From NCBI RefSeq assembly GCF_008831285.2, contig NW_022204507.1:4050174-4114173 (forward strand): a stretch of 64,000 bases of DNA, in the 5' to 3' direction. Position 1 is the first letter of the stretch. Every line of letters begins with the position of its first letter. Below, piece by piece: positions 35,770 to 49,229 of the stretch. The notes under the pieces were generated by a model. The model did not search any database, was not told where the DNA came from, and saw nothing but the letters and a program-made list of their open reading frames with translations. Position numbers and translations under genes: made by a program. This DNA comes from Nymphaea colorata (Eukaryota; Streptophyta; Magnoliopsida; Nymphaeales; Nymphaeaceae).

Positions 35770-37690
35770 TGCATAATCATGGATAGACATTGAATGGTTT
35801 GATGTCCAAGTGTGTTGAGGAAGAAGAGAGATTGAAGAGTGAGAATGTGCATAGTGCACATGTGGCTTCTCATAAAAGTCAACATAAAATCGGACTAAAG
35901 AAGAATGTCATAAAGAAAAAGGCTAAAAAGTCCACTACATGAACATCTAACCAATCTACTATCAAGCCTCAAAAAGATGTCTCTTCTATGAAGTGCTTCG
36001 TCTATAAGAAGAAATGACATAAAAAGACAAATTGTGAAAAGTATGTGAATTGTTGGCTAGGAAAGATAATTTATCATTAATTTCTCATGAATGTAACTTG
36101 ATTATTATTCCAGTTAATAACTGGTGGGTTAATTCGAGTGACACTGTGTATATTGCCGATACCTTGTAGGCTTTTATGAACAAAAGGGAGCCAATGGAAC
36201 ATAAGAGAAGTACTTTCTTCAAAAGGCCTTTGGGGCTTGTAGGTGATGCTAGAGAGTGGTTCTGTTTTAGACTTAAGTGGATAAATTTTATGTAGCATCT
36301 TATAGCAGAAACATTGTTTCTATTTTTTGACTATATAAAGTTGGATACTGTCTTAATTTGAAAATTCAAAATTATTTATTTAGAAAGATTCAATCTGGAT
36401 TGGTTATACATGTTTGACTGATTAACTACGATCCATGAGTCTCTATCCTGTGGTAATAAATGTGGCATGTTGAATGAAATTCTATATGTTTTGGCACTAT
36501 CGCTTAGGACATATTAAGTATAAGCAGAGTAACACATACAATAAATGTGCTAAAATGAGCAACAACAAAGTAGAAATTATTCGTACAGATGTATGCAGAC
36601 AGATTGCCCTATGTTATATGGGTGAAAGGTATTTTGTCACTTTTATTGACTATTACTACTAATTTATCTCTATCTTTTATTTGAGAAATTGGAAATCTAT
36701 TAAGCTTTGAAAGACTTTTAGAATGAGGTCAAAAAACAAAATGGAGAAGTAATGCAAGTGTCTGATCAGATAGAGGTGGCGAGTACTATGGACATTGTAC
36801 TGTGATGGGGTAACAGGAGGGACCCTTAGCATGTTTTCTCAAGGAAGAAGGCATTGTACCTCAGTGCACTATGTCCGCTAGTGCATATTAGAATGGTACC
36901 ACTGAAAGAAGAAATCATATGCTTAAAGAAATGGTTCATGCTATGTTGAATTATTCACCACTCTTTATTGTGTTGTGGATTGAGAATTTTAAGGATAGCT
37001 GCACACAATTTGAATAATGTACCTGCTAAAGTTGTTTCTAAAACTCCTTATAGTTTTTGACTGGCAGAAAGCCTCCACTATTATATGTGTACATTTGAAG
37101 TTATACAGCAGGAGCCAAATTATATAACCCTCATATAAAGGCTTTTGACCCTATAACAATTAGTAGCTTCTTCATTGGTTATCCGAAAAGGTGAAAAGGT
37201 TACATATTTTATTGTTCATGTCATTGAAAATAAGATTTGTTATTCATCTAGATTATGTGCACTTATAGGAGCCCAATGATTTCATAGATGATGATGATCC
37301 GATAATCACCTTTATGGAAACTATTGAGTGTATTCAATCTGCACATTCGATAGAAGCCATAAAAGGAGAGTTAAACTCTACGGCTAAAACTTAAGTGTGG
37401 GACATTGTCGCTCTATGTAAAATAGTCAAACACATATGATGTAAATTGGTATTTAAGACTGAAAAAACTCTAATGACAAAATTGAGAGGTACAAGGCAAT
37501 GATGGTTGCTAAAAGGCTTCACTCAAATGGATGACATTGACTATAACGAGACATTTTCAAATAAGAAGTCAACGAATGAAGATTATTTTGCTTCCAAAAC
37601 TCGTTTTGACTTAGAGCTACATCAAATGGATGTAAACATTAAATGGTGATTTACATGAAGATGGGATGAAGAATTGTTCTCCTATTAACC
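35770..37690 (+). pseudogene. Ty1/copia gag-pol remnant, heavily decayed
   Basis: In order: a Lys-rich gag end. A zinc knuckle remnant KCFVYKKK(stop)HKKTNCEKY (35988-36060), where the second Cys is Tyr and a Gly is a stop. A protease remnant WWVNSSDTVYIAD (36122 on), with the active-site Asp replaced. The GAG-pre-integrase motif FWHYRLGHI (36486 on). Integrase pieces VEIIRTDVCR, GERYFVTFIDYYY and, after frame changes, GIVPQCTMSASAY and NGTTERRNHMLKEMVHAM. Then RT pieces RYKAMMVAKGFTQ, DDIDYNETFS and LELHQMDVN. The element stops near the front of RT; RNase H and a 3' LTR were not found. It is more decayed than the relic at 25.1 kb and lacks its region, so they are separate insertions. Confidence 0.88.
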
Positions 37691-39329
37691 GTATATGTTT
37701 TTTGAGATATTCATATACTTGGATTCAAACCCATATTTTAATATGAGTGAAGGAAATGTCGTATTCAAATCTGAATCCCAAATCAAATTTCAAAATTTGA
37801 ATCTAATTTGAATCTGATTTTTATATTCATGTCTGAGTCTGAATCCAATTTTGGTCGATTTTCACATTGTGAGAGCATCGAATATAGGATTTTTGTTTAA
37901 AAATAAATACGAATTTGAATTCAATTGGATATTTATGTATATCTAAATGTGAATTTGATCGAATATTATTTCTTAAATCAGAACTGATCTGATTTCTGAA
38001 TTAAATATTAAATTTTTTCTTCTTCTGATCTTTCCAAAACAATTCTGTCAGATATCTGATTCAAGGCCGATATATTCATGGCATGCTTAATTGGAAGCCT
38101 CCCACCTCCAACATGTTCACCATTATAAATAGGGGACAAGCCCATTTGGGTGTGTCAAAGTGGATATGGTTGTACAACAAGTCAAGCAAACTCAAGCTCG
38201 ACTCAAACTCACTCAGTAAACCTCAACTTGAGCTCGACTCATTTGCTAAAAGAGTCCATTTCCAGCATATAAACAAGTTGAGTTCAAGTTACATGAACTC
38301 AACTCAATTAAACTTGATAAACTCACTAAATTTTGAGGTTTCATATAAACTTTTTATATTTAAAAGCATTACCAATTATTCTTGCTCAAATTTTCTATAC
38401 CACTCCCAATGATGAGCACTAGCAGCCTAATCATCTAAATGCAAAAATTGATTAATTAATAGTATGACTACCTTTTCTAACAGATCTTGAAATTAAACAT
38501 AATTTTCTTTCATTAGTAATATGACCGCCTTACAATTTCTTAATATGAACTTGTCAATCTTGCCTATTGAAATTAGTATAGATTACAACCTTAGGGCATG
38601 CTGTACCTATGCATTGGCCTCTTAAATTTGTTTATAAATGCATATTAAAAAATGTTTTGGTACAATAATAGCAACCTTAGTGTTTGCTAAATGTAAACAG
38701 TAATTTTAAATGTAAACATAAAATCTCACAAAGGTAAGTAAAAATAGCTGCAATAAGACAACGTTGTTGATGATGAAAATGAAAATAAAGGTGATACCTA
38801 GGTAGAAAATGAAGGATTTTCTTGATATGGGTATGAGAATTGTAGAATTAATGGGGTAAATCGGCTATAATTGATCAATATATATATGCATATTGCTATG
38901 TTGAGATTTTTCTACATTTTTCTATTTAAAAATTCTCATGAACTAACAATTAATAAAAAGACAAATTAGAAGAGGTTACCAACCATGTGGTTTTGTCATT
39001 TTGGCATGACCAGCCAATGTGATTATATAGAGTGAGGAATAACTGGTCAAAGTGAAAAAACAAATTAGAAGAGGTTACAACCACAATATGGTTTTGACTG
39101 GGATTTGGTCAGGATAATAGTTTTTTTCTTTTTTAGAGCACACCTTTTACCTTCACTCATCAACCCATGCCTGAACAAGATGATGACGACACACATAAGT
39201 CACATTTTAAGCACTCAAGCGCATTTTTTGGGCTTGGAGCCTTCCTGAACGGATGTTGAAATAAAAAATTTCATTGAATCCATCATTCATGGTATGTGAT
39301 ATTTTAGGACCAGAGGTGCAATTCATATG
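37691..39329. other. AT-rich DNA with short repeated words
   Basis: 37700-38030 repeats variants of GAATCTGAAT/AATTTGAAT in a satellite-like way. 38170-38300 repeats CTCGACTCA/GAGCTCGACTC-like words, and the frame at 38083-38412 crosses them. A near-duplicate phrase AAATTAGAAGAGGTTAC occurs at about 38965 and 39063. No gene recognised. Confidence 0.5.
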
Positions 39330-42143
39330 CTACATAGAGCCTTTGTGCTCTAGAACAACAAAAAGGGCATCCATTCCATTTCGACAAAAGACCTACACCC
39401 GAGTTCCATAGCTTTGCGTCCGCTATCCCGATCATGATTTTCCTACCCCCAGAGGTATTTTTATTTTATAGGAAGGAAGAAGGAATAAAAAAAAGTTCAC
39501 TATTACAATCCCCAGGTGGACTGTGTTTCACTAAGGAAGAAGATAACCCCAAAGTGCAGAATCTCTTCTTCTGCCAAATCTGCTACTTCTCTGTTATCAG
39601 GTGGGGTCAGTTGCTAATGAACTCCTGCAGGGTGTAGTATGAGCAACAAAAGAAAAAAGAAAAAAAGAATTGATCCGGGCATCTGCCAGATCAGCAAGAA
39701 AACAAGAAAGGGGAAAACTGATCGAAAAAGGAATAAAAAAATGACACGCCGGATTTCACCTCAGGACACCCTCAGAGCAAGAAATGAAGAAGAAACTTGA
39801 GGAAGAGAAAGAAAGAAAAATTAATACCTGTTGTTGTTGGGTTTTTACTGCTGCTGCAAAAGCTCTGGTCTGCTCATCGATCGCCACAGATGGCTGGTGA
39901 CAGTAGATGCTTCCAGCTGCTCAACGTAAAATCCTCAAAAATAGAAGGGAACAAACAAGATTCAAGAGAGTGAGGAGAGATAAAATGAGAGAAGGAAATG
40001 GAAAAGAAGTCGACAAAGAGCCACTTATACCTGTATTGTGAAATTTGACGTTGACCCATTGTTTTGTACACAATTCCAGTGAAGACCCTTTTATTTTTTT
40101 CAATTATTAACATGCAATCTTTTGGGGTTCAGTAGAGGTCAGGTTTACCCGTTCTTTACAAAAAATTAAATGCAGGACCTAATCAGGGAAGACTTTAGTT
40201 GCGTAGAGTAAAGTAAAGACAATTTGTTCATAATCCCTTATACATGCAGCTGCGGCTTGCATTACAGATCGTGCTCCCCCATCAAAAAATTCTTCATAAT
40301 GTAACAATTGCATTATAGAATGTAGCAGAATGTGTATACATCAATCATACAGATCTATCTCACTTACAAAAAGTCCAGTAGAAGTCGTACATTGGATTTA
40401 AAAACAGTTTAACACTTGTTTTTTTTTTTAAATTAAACCGTAAAAAAAGTAACGTATATATGTCTTCCCGGCCACTATGTGCGATCTCAATGTATTTAAA
40501 TCTAAGAATCCACACCAATAATGTTTTCAATGTTTACAAAGACTGCTCCACAAATTAAATGAGAAAAATAAGAAGCAACTCCTTTTGAAAAACACCAAAT
40601 GTCCAACTTTTCCTTCTGTTTTTCAAACAAACACTTGATCTCGTCAAAAGTATTAAAGTAATCATCCAAATGATGAAATTATCCCATCAAATTGAAAATA
40701 TTATCAAGAAAATAGAGTTAAAAAGGAAAAACTGCTAATTAATGGCTCTAGTACAAACTCCAAAGTTATCTAGATCAAGATTGTGGGGATAAGTTTAAGT
40801 AGAAAGATGTAACTCGCTAATAGCTATATATATGTAAAAGGTATTCTGAACTGACAACCATTATGAGCTATTAAGTTGAACCAAGTTGAAGAGTATGGTC
40901 TCAAAAATGTCAATGGCTGATATATATAAAAATGTATCTCAGGCTTTTTGATGTGGCAACATGCATGATTGATTATGGAATTCTGCCCATAAGGCGAAGA
41001 TTTTTGTGGAGACATCTCACAGATAAAAATTAAGGATGTATAAGATATAGTTATCAGAATCATTCACAAACACCAAAACTGAGGACATTTTTCCTTTCTT
41101 AACTAAAATTAATTTTAAGACTGAAAATGTATCTCAGGGTTTTTGATGTGGCAACATGCATGATTGATTATGGAATTCTGCCCGTAAGGCGAAGATTTTT
41201 GTGGAGACATCTCACAGATAAAAATTAAGGATGTATAAGATATAGTTATCAGAATCATTCACAAACACCAAAACTGAGGACATTTTTCCTTTCTTAACTA
41301 AAATTAATTTTAAGACTGCTACTTGGATAAAAATAAAACAAAAGAATTAGTCAACATGTAACAGTAGGCCAAAGAATGAGCAAACATGCAAAACTAATCC
41401 GAAGGTGGATATTAAAACCACCCAAAAGGTTCTATAAGTTTGTAGTTCATTGTATGAAAGCAGGGAACATCCTGAATGGTGAAATTGAGTTCCTTTTCTT
41501 TTTGTTGGGAATGTCATGCTTCGATTGAAGGTGCCATGACTTATTGATATATATATTCACATTTTCATAGAGGGAAAATGTAATGGCAAAAGCAACAAAA
41601 TACGTTACTTTTCAGGGTTGATTTCATCTTTCCAACAATGTCTTTCCTCCTTAAGCAAAAATGTGGCTGCATTTTCCCCAAGTGCAATGACTTGTAAGGA
41701 ATGGATCTCGCGAGACATATCTTCGATTGATTGGAACTGGAACTTGCTCGATGAGAGGTATGCATCCTTATCTGTACTGGTGATTTAGTGGCTGGTATAT
41801 GTGCCCTACAATGGTGATTTCGTCGCTGCTAAATCCATGTATACCAGTGATGTTTAACATCGCTTCAAGTCTTCACAGCTATAGGCCTACAACGGTAGTT
41901 TTTGCCACCGTATATCTTGCTCTAACCAGTATCGGAGATACTGAGAGCCCACCCGCTTCAGCTGCATGCTTATCTTATCGCTCAAGTGTCCCTTCCTCTC
42001 TGTTTTATGATTAACACTTGTATCTTTTCTACAAGTTAGCTATGTTTTTGTTTTAATTTACTTTTCTCTCAACAATATGGTAGAATTTAACTAATTCTGG
42101 ATTTAACAAAGGTTGTATGTCAAATTAAACCATGTCAAGTTTA
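39330..42143 (+). repeat. Segmental duplication A1
   Basis: Matches 49230-51873 in the same direction over about 2.7 kb with moderate divergence. Anchors: GAGCAAC..AAAGAAAAAA, TTGTTGTTGGGTTTTTACTG, GTTTTGTACACAATTC, and CAAATGTCCA..CTTTTCCTTCTG. It lacks the TIR element present in A2 at 49559. It has about 250 bp near 41380-41625 that A2 lacks, and an internal 195-bp tandem duplication that A2 lacks. No coding frame is conserved between the copies, so the unit is probably a repeat or transposon rather than a gene. Confidence 0.8.
40929..41318 (+). repeat. 195-bp tandem duplication
   Basis: 40929-41123 is repeated at 41124-41318 with only about two differences (GGCTTTTT/GGGTTTTT and CCCATAAGG/CCCGTAAGG). 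The paralogous place near 51050-51260 has a single unit, so this happened after the segmental duplication. Confidence 0.9.
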
Positions 42144-42490
42144 ATGAATTTATTTTACTTCTAACGGTTCGATGAAAAAGTGCCTCGCAAGTGTGTTGCT
42201 TAAATAAATGAAAGTATTGCTTTTTTTTCATCCACCATACTTACAAGTTATTAAATATTTCACAAGCTTTGATGGAAAATTGTTGGTAGCAACTAAATTA
42301 ATTTTCTGTCAGCACGCAAACTAGCAGACAGTTTTATCCTTCATTTCTGATTTTGACATGAGATAATAATGCTTTTTGCTTCTTTTTGTTTTCTTTAAAT
42401 TTTTGACATAATCTTTGTGGGCAATATATGCTAAAACTTATGCGTCACAACTTGTTGCTCTGCTAGTTCTTGCTTCACATAAATGAAATA
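41760..42490 (+). repeat. Recurrent module, copy 1
   Basis: First of four related copies (others at 51470-51873, 54590-55307 and 61565-62433). Each has a 5' part with repeated words like TATACCAGTG/ACCGGTG/CACCGGTAG, then CTGTTTT(A/G)T.ATTAA, GTTTTTGTTT.A.TT, GCATGGTAGAATT, TTGTATGT and, in full copies, a tail ending in TTGCATCAC-like sequence. The scattered CCGGTG-type words resemble the subterminal repeats of plant CACTA elements. No CACTA terminus was found, so the class is open. Confidence 0.5.
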
Positions 42491-43780
42491 GGGCAACCCT
42501 TTAACATTTGACATGCACAAAATGTGCACAGTAATAATACTAAGTCTATGACGATAACTCAAATGCAAGCAACCAATCAATACTAAAATAACATAAGACA
42601 TTTACCTTGAGTAGAGAATAAAAGACTTGACATAATTAGGCCATTGCCATGGGGCTTCAAATACACTCTAACAAGCCCCATTGCCTCCTACATCTTAAAA
42701 AGAAACATATCTAACTAGAGCTGCAACAGAAAAATAGCAACTAATTTTTTACTGTGACAAAGAAAACCTTGCTCTTGGAGAACATGAAACAACAATCGAC
42801 AACTAGACATTTAAAAAACTGATACAAATACCTCCAAGTTGTAACTGGTTCAGTAGGTTGTCAAAATCATCAATATCATTAAATGCTGATTTTGTTGTAG
42901 ACATAGGCTCCCTTCATGTATTTTAGATTCCCTCCCTGGACATCAATAAAATTCTCAACAGTCACATGAAGACAAAAAAAGTTATTTTAAAGACTTACCA
43001 GAACTACAACATGTTTGACAGTTCACTTAACTATTATAAATTGTTCAAATATATTAAAAGACTACTGAAAGAACCAAAAAAAAAACAAAAGGAATATGTA
43101 TCTATCGACATTATGGATGTTATAGAGATTTTAGTAGCAAAGTTTCTTATATGTACAAGTTAAAGTCACACTGCTGTTAAAATAGATTCCACCAGTCCTT
43201 TTTGAAATACATTAGCAATGAGAATAAAAAGCATAGTCAAGGAGGGATTTCCTTTTCTTTAAGTCCATATACAATTTCCATGGTTTATGGCATATTATCA
43301 AGGAAGGTTGAAAAATACCTTGCCAAAACCAGCAACCAATGGTCTTTAATCAACCTGAAACACTGAATTATAGCAATAGTAAGTTTAAGATTTATCCTAT
43401 CCTAAAAATCCACGTTGAAGTAACATACCAACTTTACAATATTGAGTTAACGTTCTATACATGTGTTTCTATGTGTCCATGATCATTTGGCTGAGCTTGG
43501 CCATGCATCGGTTTAAGGGATTCATACTGAGCTAAATGAGTATAACAATTCCAATCTAGTCAAGCAACTAATGTAAGAAGCGAAGACAGAGGTTGTCTAA
43601 ACGAAAATAACATTTTCTCTCCAAAATAAGAGATAATAAGCTTAATGTATGAACATAATGTCCATGCTCTCATGTGATATACTTTTTGAGTAGACAAGAA
43701 ACATGAAGTATAAATCCAAGAATAATATTGAAAAGCAATAAAACTACTCATGAGCACTACAATGAAACTGAAATAAGAAA
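42491..43780. other. AT-rich intergenic DNA, nothing recognised
   Basis: Low-complexity A/T stretches with a 65-codon Lys-rich frame at 42966-43163 that looks compositional. Confidence 0.4.
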
Positions 43781-43782
43781 TG

Positions 43783-44640
<858 letters not shown>

Positions 44641-45000
44641 ATGAATAGCCTCATGGTCACTTTGAGCAAGATAGTCAGAAGACTTAGAACTAAAGTCTTA
44701 ATAAACTTATATGCATACCTTATATTACATCCCAGAACACAAAAGTCAGATTCCTTTAGGTCCAAAGCCTTCTCTCACGCTACAGCGAACAAGCAGAAGG
44801 CTTATGCCTTAGCGAGCAGCATAAGCCAAAGAGTTGGCTACTTTACCCATCCCTATTAGCTAAAATAACAGAAAACGTAGAAAGAAAATGATTGAAACCT
44901 TTCAAGCACGAGGACATACAGAGAATCAACATATCATGCATGACCACTTGACTATATGTACCTTCGAAGAGATTTTGGCAAGTCAATCCGTATCATGCAG

Positions 45001-46394
45001 GAGCAAACATGTGTGTGTAGTATCTCAATCACACCTGAAGATTGTAGTAACCTTAATCAAATCAGGTCCTACGTGCTAAAAATAATAATAATAAATTATA
45101 TCCAATAAAGACTGACGTACTTCTCTTCAAGTGCATTAATCCTTAAAAAGAAATTTAAGATTTCAGTTTGACATGACTCAGGTCCCACTGAAAGTGCAAA
45201 ATATAGTGTTTTATGTTTGAATGAGAGCACCAAACGGAGTTTAATTTTTACCATAAATTAAGGATTCAAGTTTAACCCTTAACTTAGATTAGAATTCTTC
45301 TGAAATTGTTAAAATGAAAATATAAATATGAAAGGCTGTGGCCAAATTCTGGGCGCAGCCTAAATTGATCTTGGTCTTCAGGGAAGGGAAAATTTGAAAA
45401 TAGAAATGTAGAACAGATGCATGGACAGCAAAGAATATTCTCAATAATAGAAGTGGGGATATAGAAGCTACATAATAACTAAAAAGAGTAAAAGCTTCAT
45501 AATCTGTCTATCGTCTCCTTAGATTCCTTCCTATTGGTGGGGAAAGAGCATGAAAAAAGAGAGGATGGGTTGTTGGATAACCAATCACTGTAGCCTAAGT
45601 GAATTGTATGGAACGGTTAAGCCTTGGCCAACACCCGAATTGAGTGTAGCCACTCAGCACCTGTGGCTGTGGACAGGTTCGGTGGTAATGACTGGAGCAA
45701 ACATGCGTGTGTAGTATCTCAATCACACCTAAAGATTGCAATAACCTTAATCAAATGAAGGCCTATGTGCAAAAAATATTATCAAAAAATTATATTCAAT
45801 AAAGACTGATGTATTTGTCTTCAAGTGCTTTAATCCTTAAAAAGAAATTCAAGATTTTCTGTTTGGCATAACTCAGGTCCCACTGAAAGTGCAAGTATAG
45901 TATTATGCGTTTGAACGAGAGCACAGAGTGGAGTTTAATTTTTACTGTATCTTAAGTATTCAAGCCAAGTTTAATCTTTAACTCAGATGAGAATTCTGCT
46001 GAACTCGTTAAAAGGAAAATAGAAATATGAAAGGCTATGGCCAAATTATGGGCACAGCCTGAATTAATCTCAGTCTTCAAGGGAGGGGAAATTCGAAAAT
46101 AGAAATGTAGAAGAGATGCCTGGACAGAAAAGAATATTCTCATTAATAGAAGTGGGGATGTAGAAGCTACAGAATAACTAGAAAGAGTAAAAGCTTCATC
46201 ATAAGTCTATCCTCTCCTTGCATTCTTTTCTATTGGTGGGGAAAGAGCATGAAAAAAAGAGAGGGCACGGTGTTGGATAACGAATCACTGTAGCCTGAGT
46301 GAATTGTATGGAACGGTTAAGCCTTGGCCAACACCATAATCAAGTGTAACCATTCGGCACCTGTGGCTGTGGCCAGGTTTGGTGGTGATGGCTG
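45001..46394 (+). repeat. 694-bp tandem duplication
   Basis: 45001-45694 is repeated at 45695-46394. Both units run from GAGCAAACATG(T/C)GTGTGTAG through CAATAAAGACTGA and CTCAGGTCCCACTGAAAGTG to CACCTGTGGCTGTGG. Differences are scattered small changes, roughly one base in ten by eye. The breakpoints carry the word CTGGAG at the unit joint and at the right end. No frame is conserved, so it is non-coding. Confidence 0.88.
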
Positions 46395-49229
46395 GAGAAA
46401 AGACCAGGGTTGAGTGGCTCTGGTTCGCCCAAATGAGCCCACAAAATTTGGCCTGTCTGATTTTGATGATAAAAAGGCGTTGGGTAATTCTGGTTGGCAT
46501 TGTTTGGTAGAAAAAGATCAAACGAAAGGAGAGAGAGGAGGAAGGGAGGGGGTGGAAGCTTCACATTTGTACAAATAAATTTATTGCAAGATATGGAAAT
46601 TGCATGTCAAATGAATGCCAACCAACCATCTCTATACCATATTTACAATTGCTTCCCAAAAAGTCTTATAAAAATGGGGAAGATAAAAGAGCTGATGTGC
46701 CCATGCCCATGGAAACTAGATCAACCAAATCCTAAACAATCAAAAGAAGAAAAAGAAGCGAAGAACCAGAATACTTCATCTTCCTAACTCCTGTATCTTC
46801 AACCCAAGCCTGACAAAACAAAAAGAGAAGGAACCAATCCACGTTAGTCACATCATCCAGACATGAGATTCTGCATTCTCAGCAGAGGCAACAAAAATCA
46901 AACAAAAAAAAAACCACAATTGAAACAACTGAAGAGATGAAGGAAACCCTATTTTCCTTCTGTCACGTGTCACAATCAAGCAAATCAACAAAACATGTGA
47001 AATCCAGACATTAATCCACAGAATTAATTCTGGAGCTAATGAATATGTTGGGCAAAATGTGACGGTCAAAGTGAAACAAAGACATTAATCCACAAAAGAA
47101 AACAACTAACATGCGGCCACCTTAAACAAAAATTTCAAAGAAAAAGCCCATATCCCCCTTAATATGCGGCCAGATTTCTCAAGCTCTTCCATTGCCTTCT
47201 ACCAAGAGTTGGTCACCTGTGCGTCCCCTAATTCTCGCACTCATTCAATTGAGCCAACTGCAGCGGATTACATTTCATGGCCAATTTAAGAGTGAGAGTG
47301 GCCAGATTCTAATTGATTTTTAATATTTCTTGAAATTTTTATTAACATATATTTTCTCTTATTTTCGACAAATATTCGAAAACCAAACTCCTATTCGGTC
47401 CAAGCAAACCAGCAATTCGGTGATTGCTGCAAGAAGCGGAGATGAACAACAACATGATGATGGTAACTGAGCAAGGAGAAATGCCAGAAAACGAGCAACA
47501 AAGCAGGTGAATCATGGATTTTTTGATGAAACAGAAAAATTTGGGAAGCAATGACAGAGTTGAGGAACCTTTCTTCTTCTTCACCTCTTCTGTCAGCGAC
47601 AATCGGTCGATTGTGATGGATGTTTGACATCAGTGCACGCTGCAATGGCAAGGGCCATAGGGATGAGCGGAAGGTGAATTTTCACTAGAAAGGGGGCGAG
47701 GGATTGGCTTTATTGTCACATGTAACACGTCTTTTTTACGTTGAGATTTAGGAAAGGATCTACAAACTGATCCTAATGGCTCGATCCTAATTTCGGTTTC
47801 CAACATTTGTTGTAGTGAGTAGTCACTGGTGGAAACCATGATGGATCGGGAGGGAGAAAAAGAGAGAGATAATATAGAGGCAGAGAGAGAGGTGATGTAT
47901 TAGAGGAGATTTGGTCTAAGACCCTAAAAGGCAAGAAGGAAGTTGATATGGAAGAGCAATCAGTGCACACGAGGGTAGGACGAGAGAAATCCAACCGACA
48001 TAATCTGCCTTTTTAAGACATTATGTCCAAACAAGAATCTGAAGCCTCCAATTGATGTGATTATGGAAAACAGAAACTTTCCAACTGCATATCCAACTAA
48101 CCTTTCTGGAGTACTAGAAGGCACTAGTAAAAAGAAAGACGCCGCAGCAAGACGAAGAGGAGGAAAACACAATCATTCTGACCTCTCTGTTTTGTCATGC
48201 ATTCAATCTTTTGTTGTTTAAAAGAATCGGGAAATCCTGGATTTACATTACACTTCTGCAACTTAACTGGTGGGTTTGAGGTGAGAAAGAGAAAGAGACC
48301 GAAAAAAGGTGGAAAAGGTTATCACGCAACTGTGGTTCACACAAAATATGCAAATGGCTTGGGTGGGAAAAGTCATTCATTGTCCTGACCAAATGTAGTG
48401 GTTATTCGCTACGGTTCTCATCCTAAAGTATTGGTCATAGGGCATAAACAAAAATATTGTAGTGACAATGTGCTAGCATGAATTGTATTTGTACATGCCT
48501 GCAGTTGAGACACTATTTCTTGTTTAGATAGTCTATCAAAACTGGGTTCTGAAATGCAATAATATATTCTGTTATGACCATCATGAAATATACATATGTG
48601 ACGTTATGCATAGTATCTTAATATGGATGATGCTTAACATACTCATGCCACCTCTCCGTTTAACACGTAAGTTTGATGATAGAAACTCTTTTTCTAGACA
48701 CGATTTTATTTGAATGAATAATAAAACGAATCCTACAGTTGCTTTATTGCAATCTGGTTTGTTTTACTATTTATGACCTCTTTGTAAATGTCTTTTTTAT
48801 CATAAAACCAGTTCATATAGTGTCATTGTTGTATTTAATTTTTCTGAGTGCTTATTGCCTACTTGTAAGCATGATATTACTTGAGTCAATCATAAAATAA
48901 ATCATGTAGTTGTGTTATCGCATGATTTTTTGTTCTTATCACATCCTTGTAAACCCAAATTTATTTTAGGACATCATAAAATGAATATTGCATTTGCATT
49001 ATTAGAATCTATTTTGTCTGATTGCTTATTGCCATTTATTAAGCACCATGTTATTGTAAAACCAATCCATACAACAATATTATTGCTTTTAATTTTTCTA
49101 AGTGTTTATCACATCATTGTAAACACTATTTTATTTGACCTATGTCTTAAAACAAATCCGACAATTGTGTAAGCAAATATAATAAGACTCAATCAGAGAG
49201 CTCGGAGTGCCTTGTAATGCTGCATGCTC
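46395..49229. other. Intergenic DNA, nothing recognised
   Basis: Many short frames on both strands (for example minus 47651-47391 and minus 47994-47773) without motifs. The segment 48560-49170 repeats a loose theme of TTGTAAACA..TTATTT and ATCATAAAA (about 48790-49130), an old degenerate tandem repeat at most. Confidence 0.4.
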
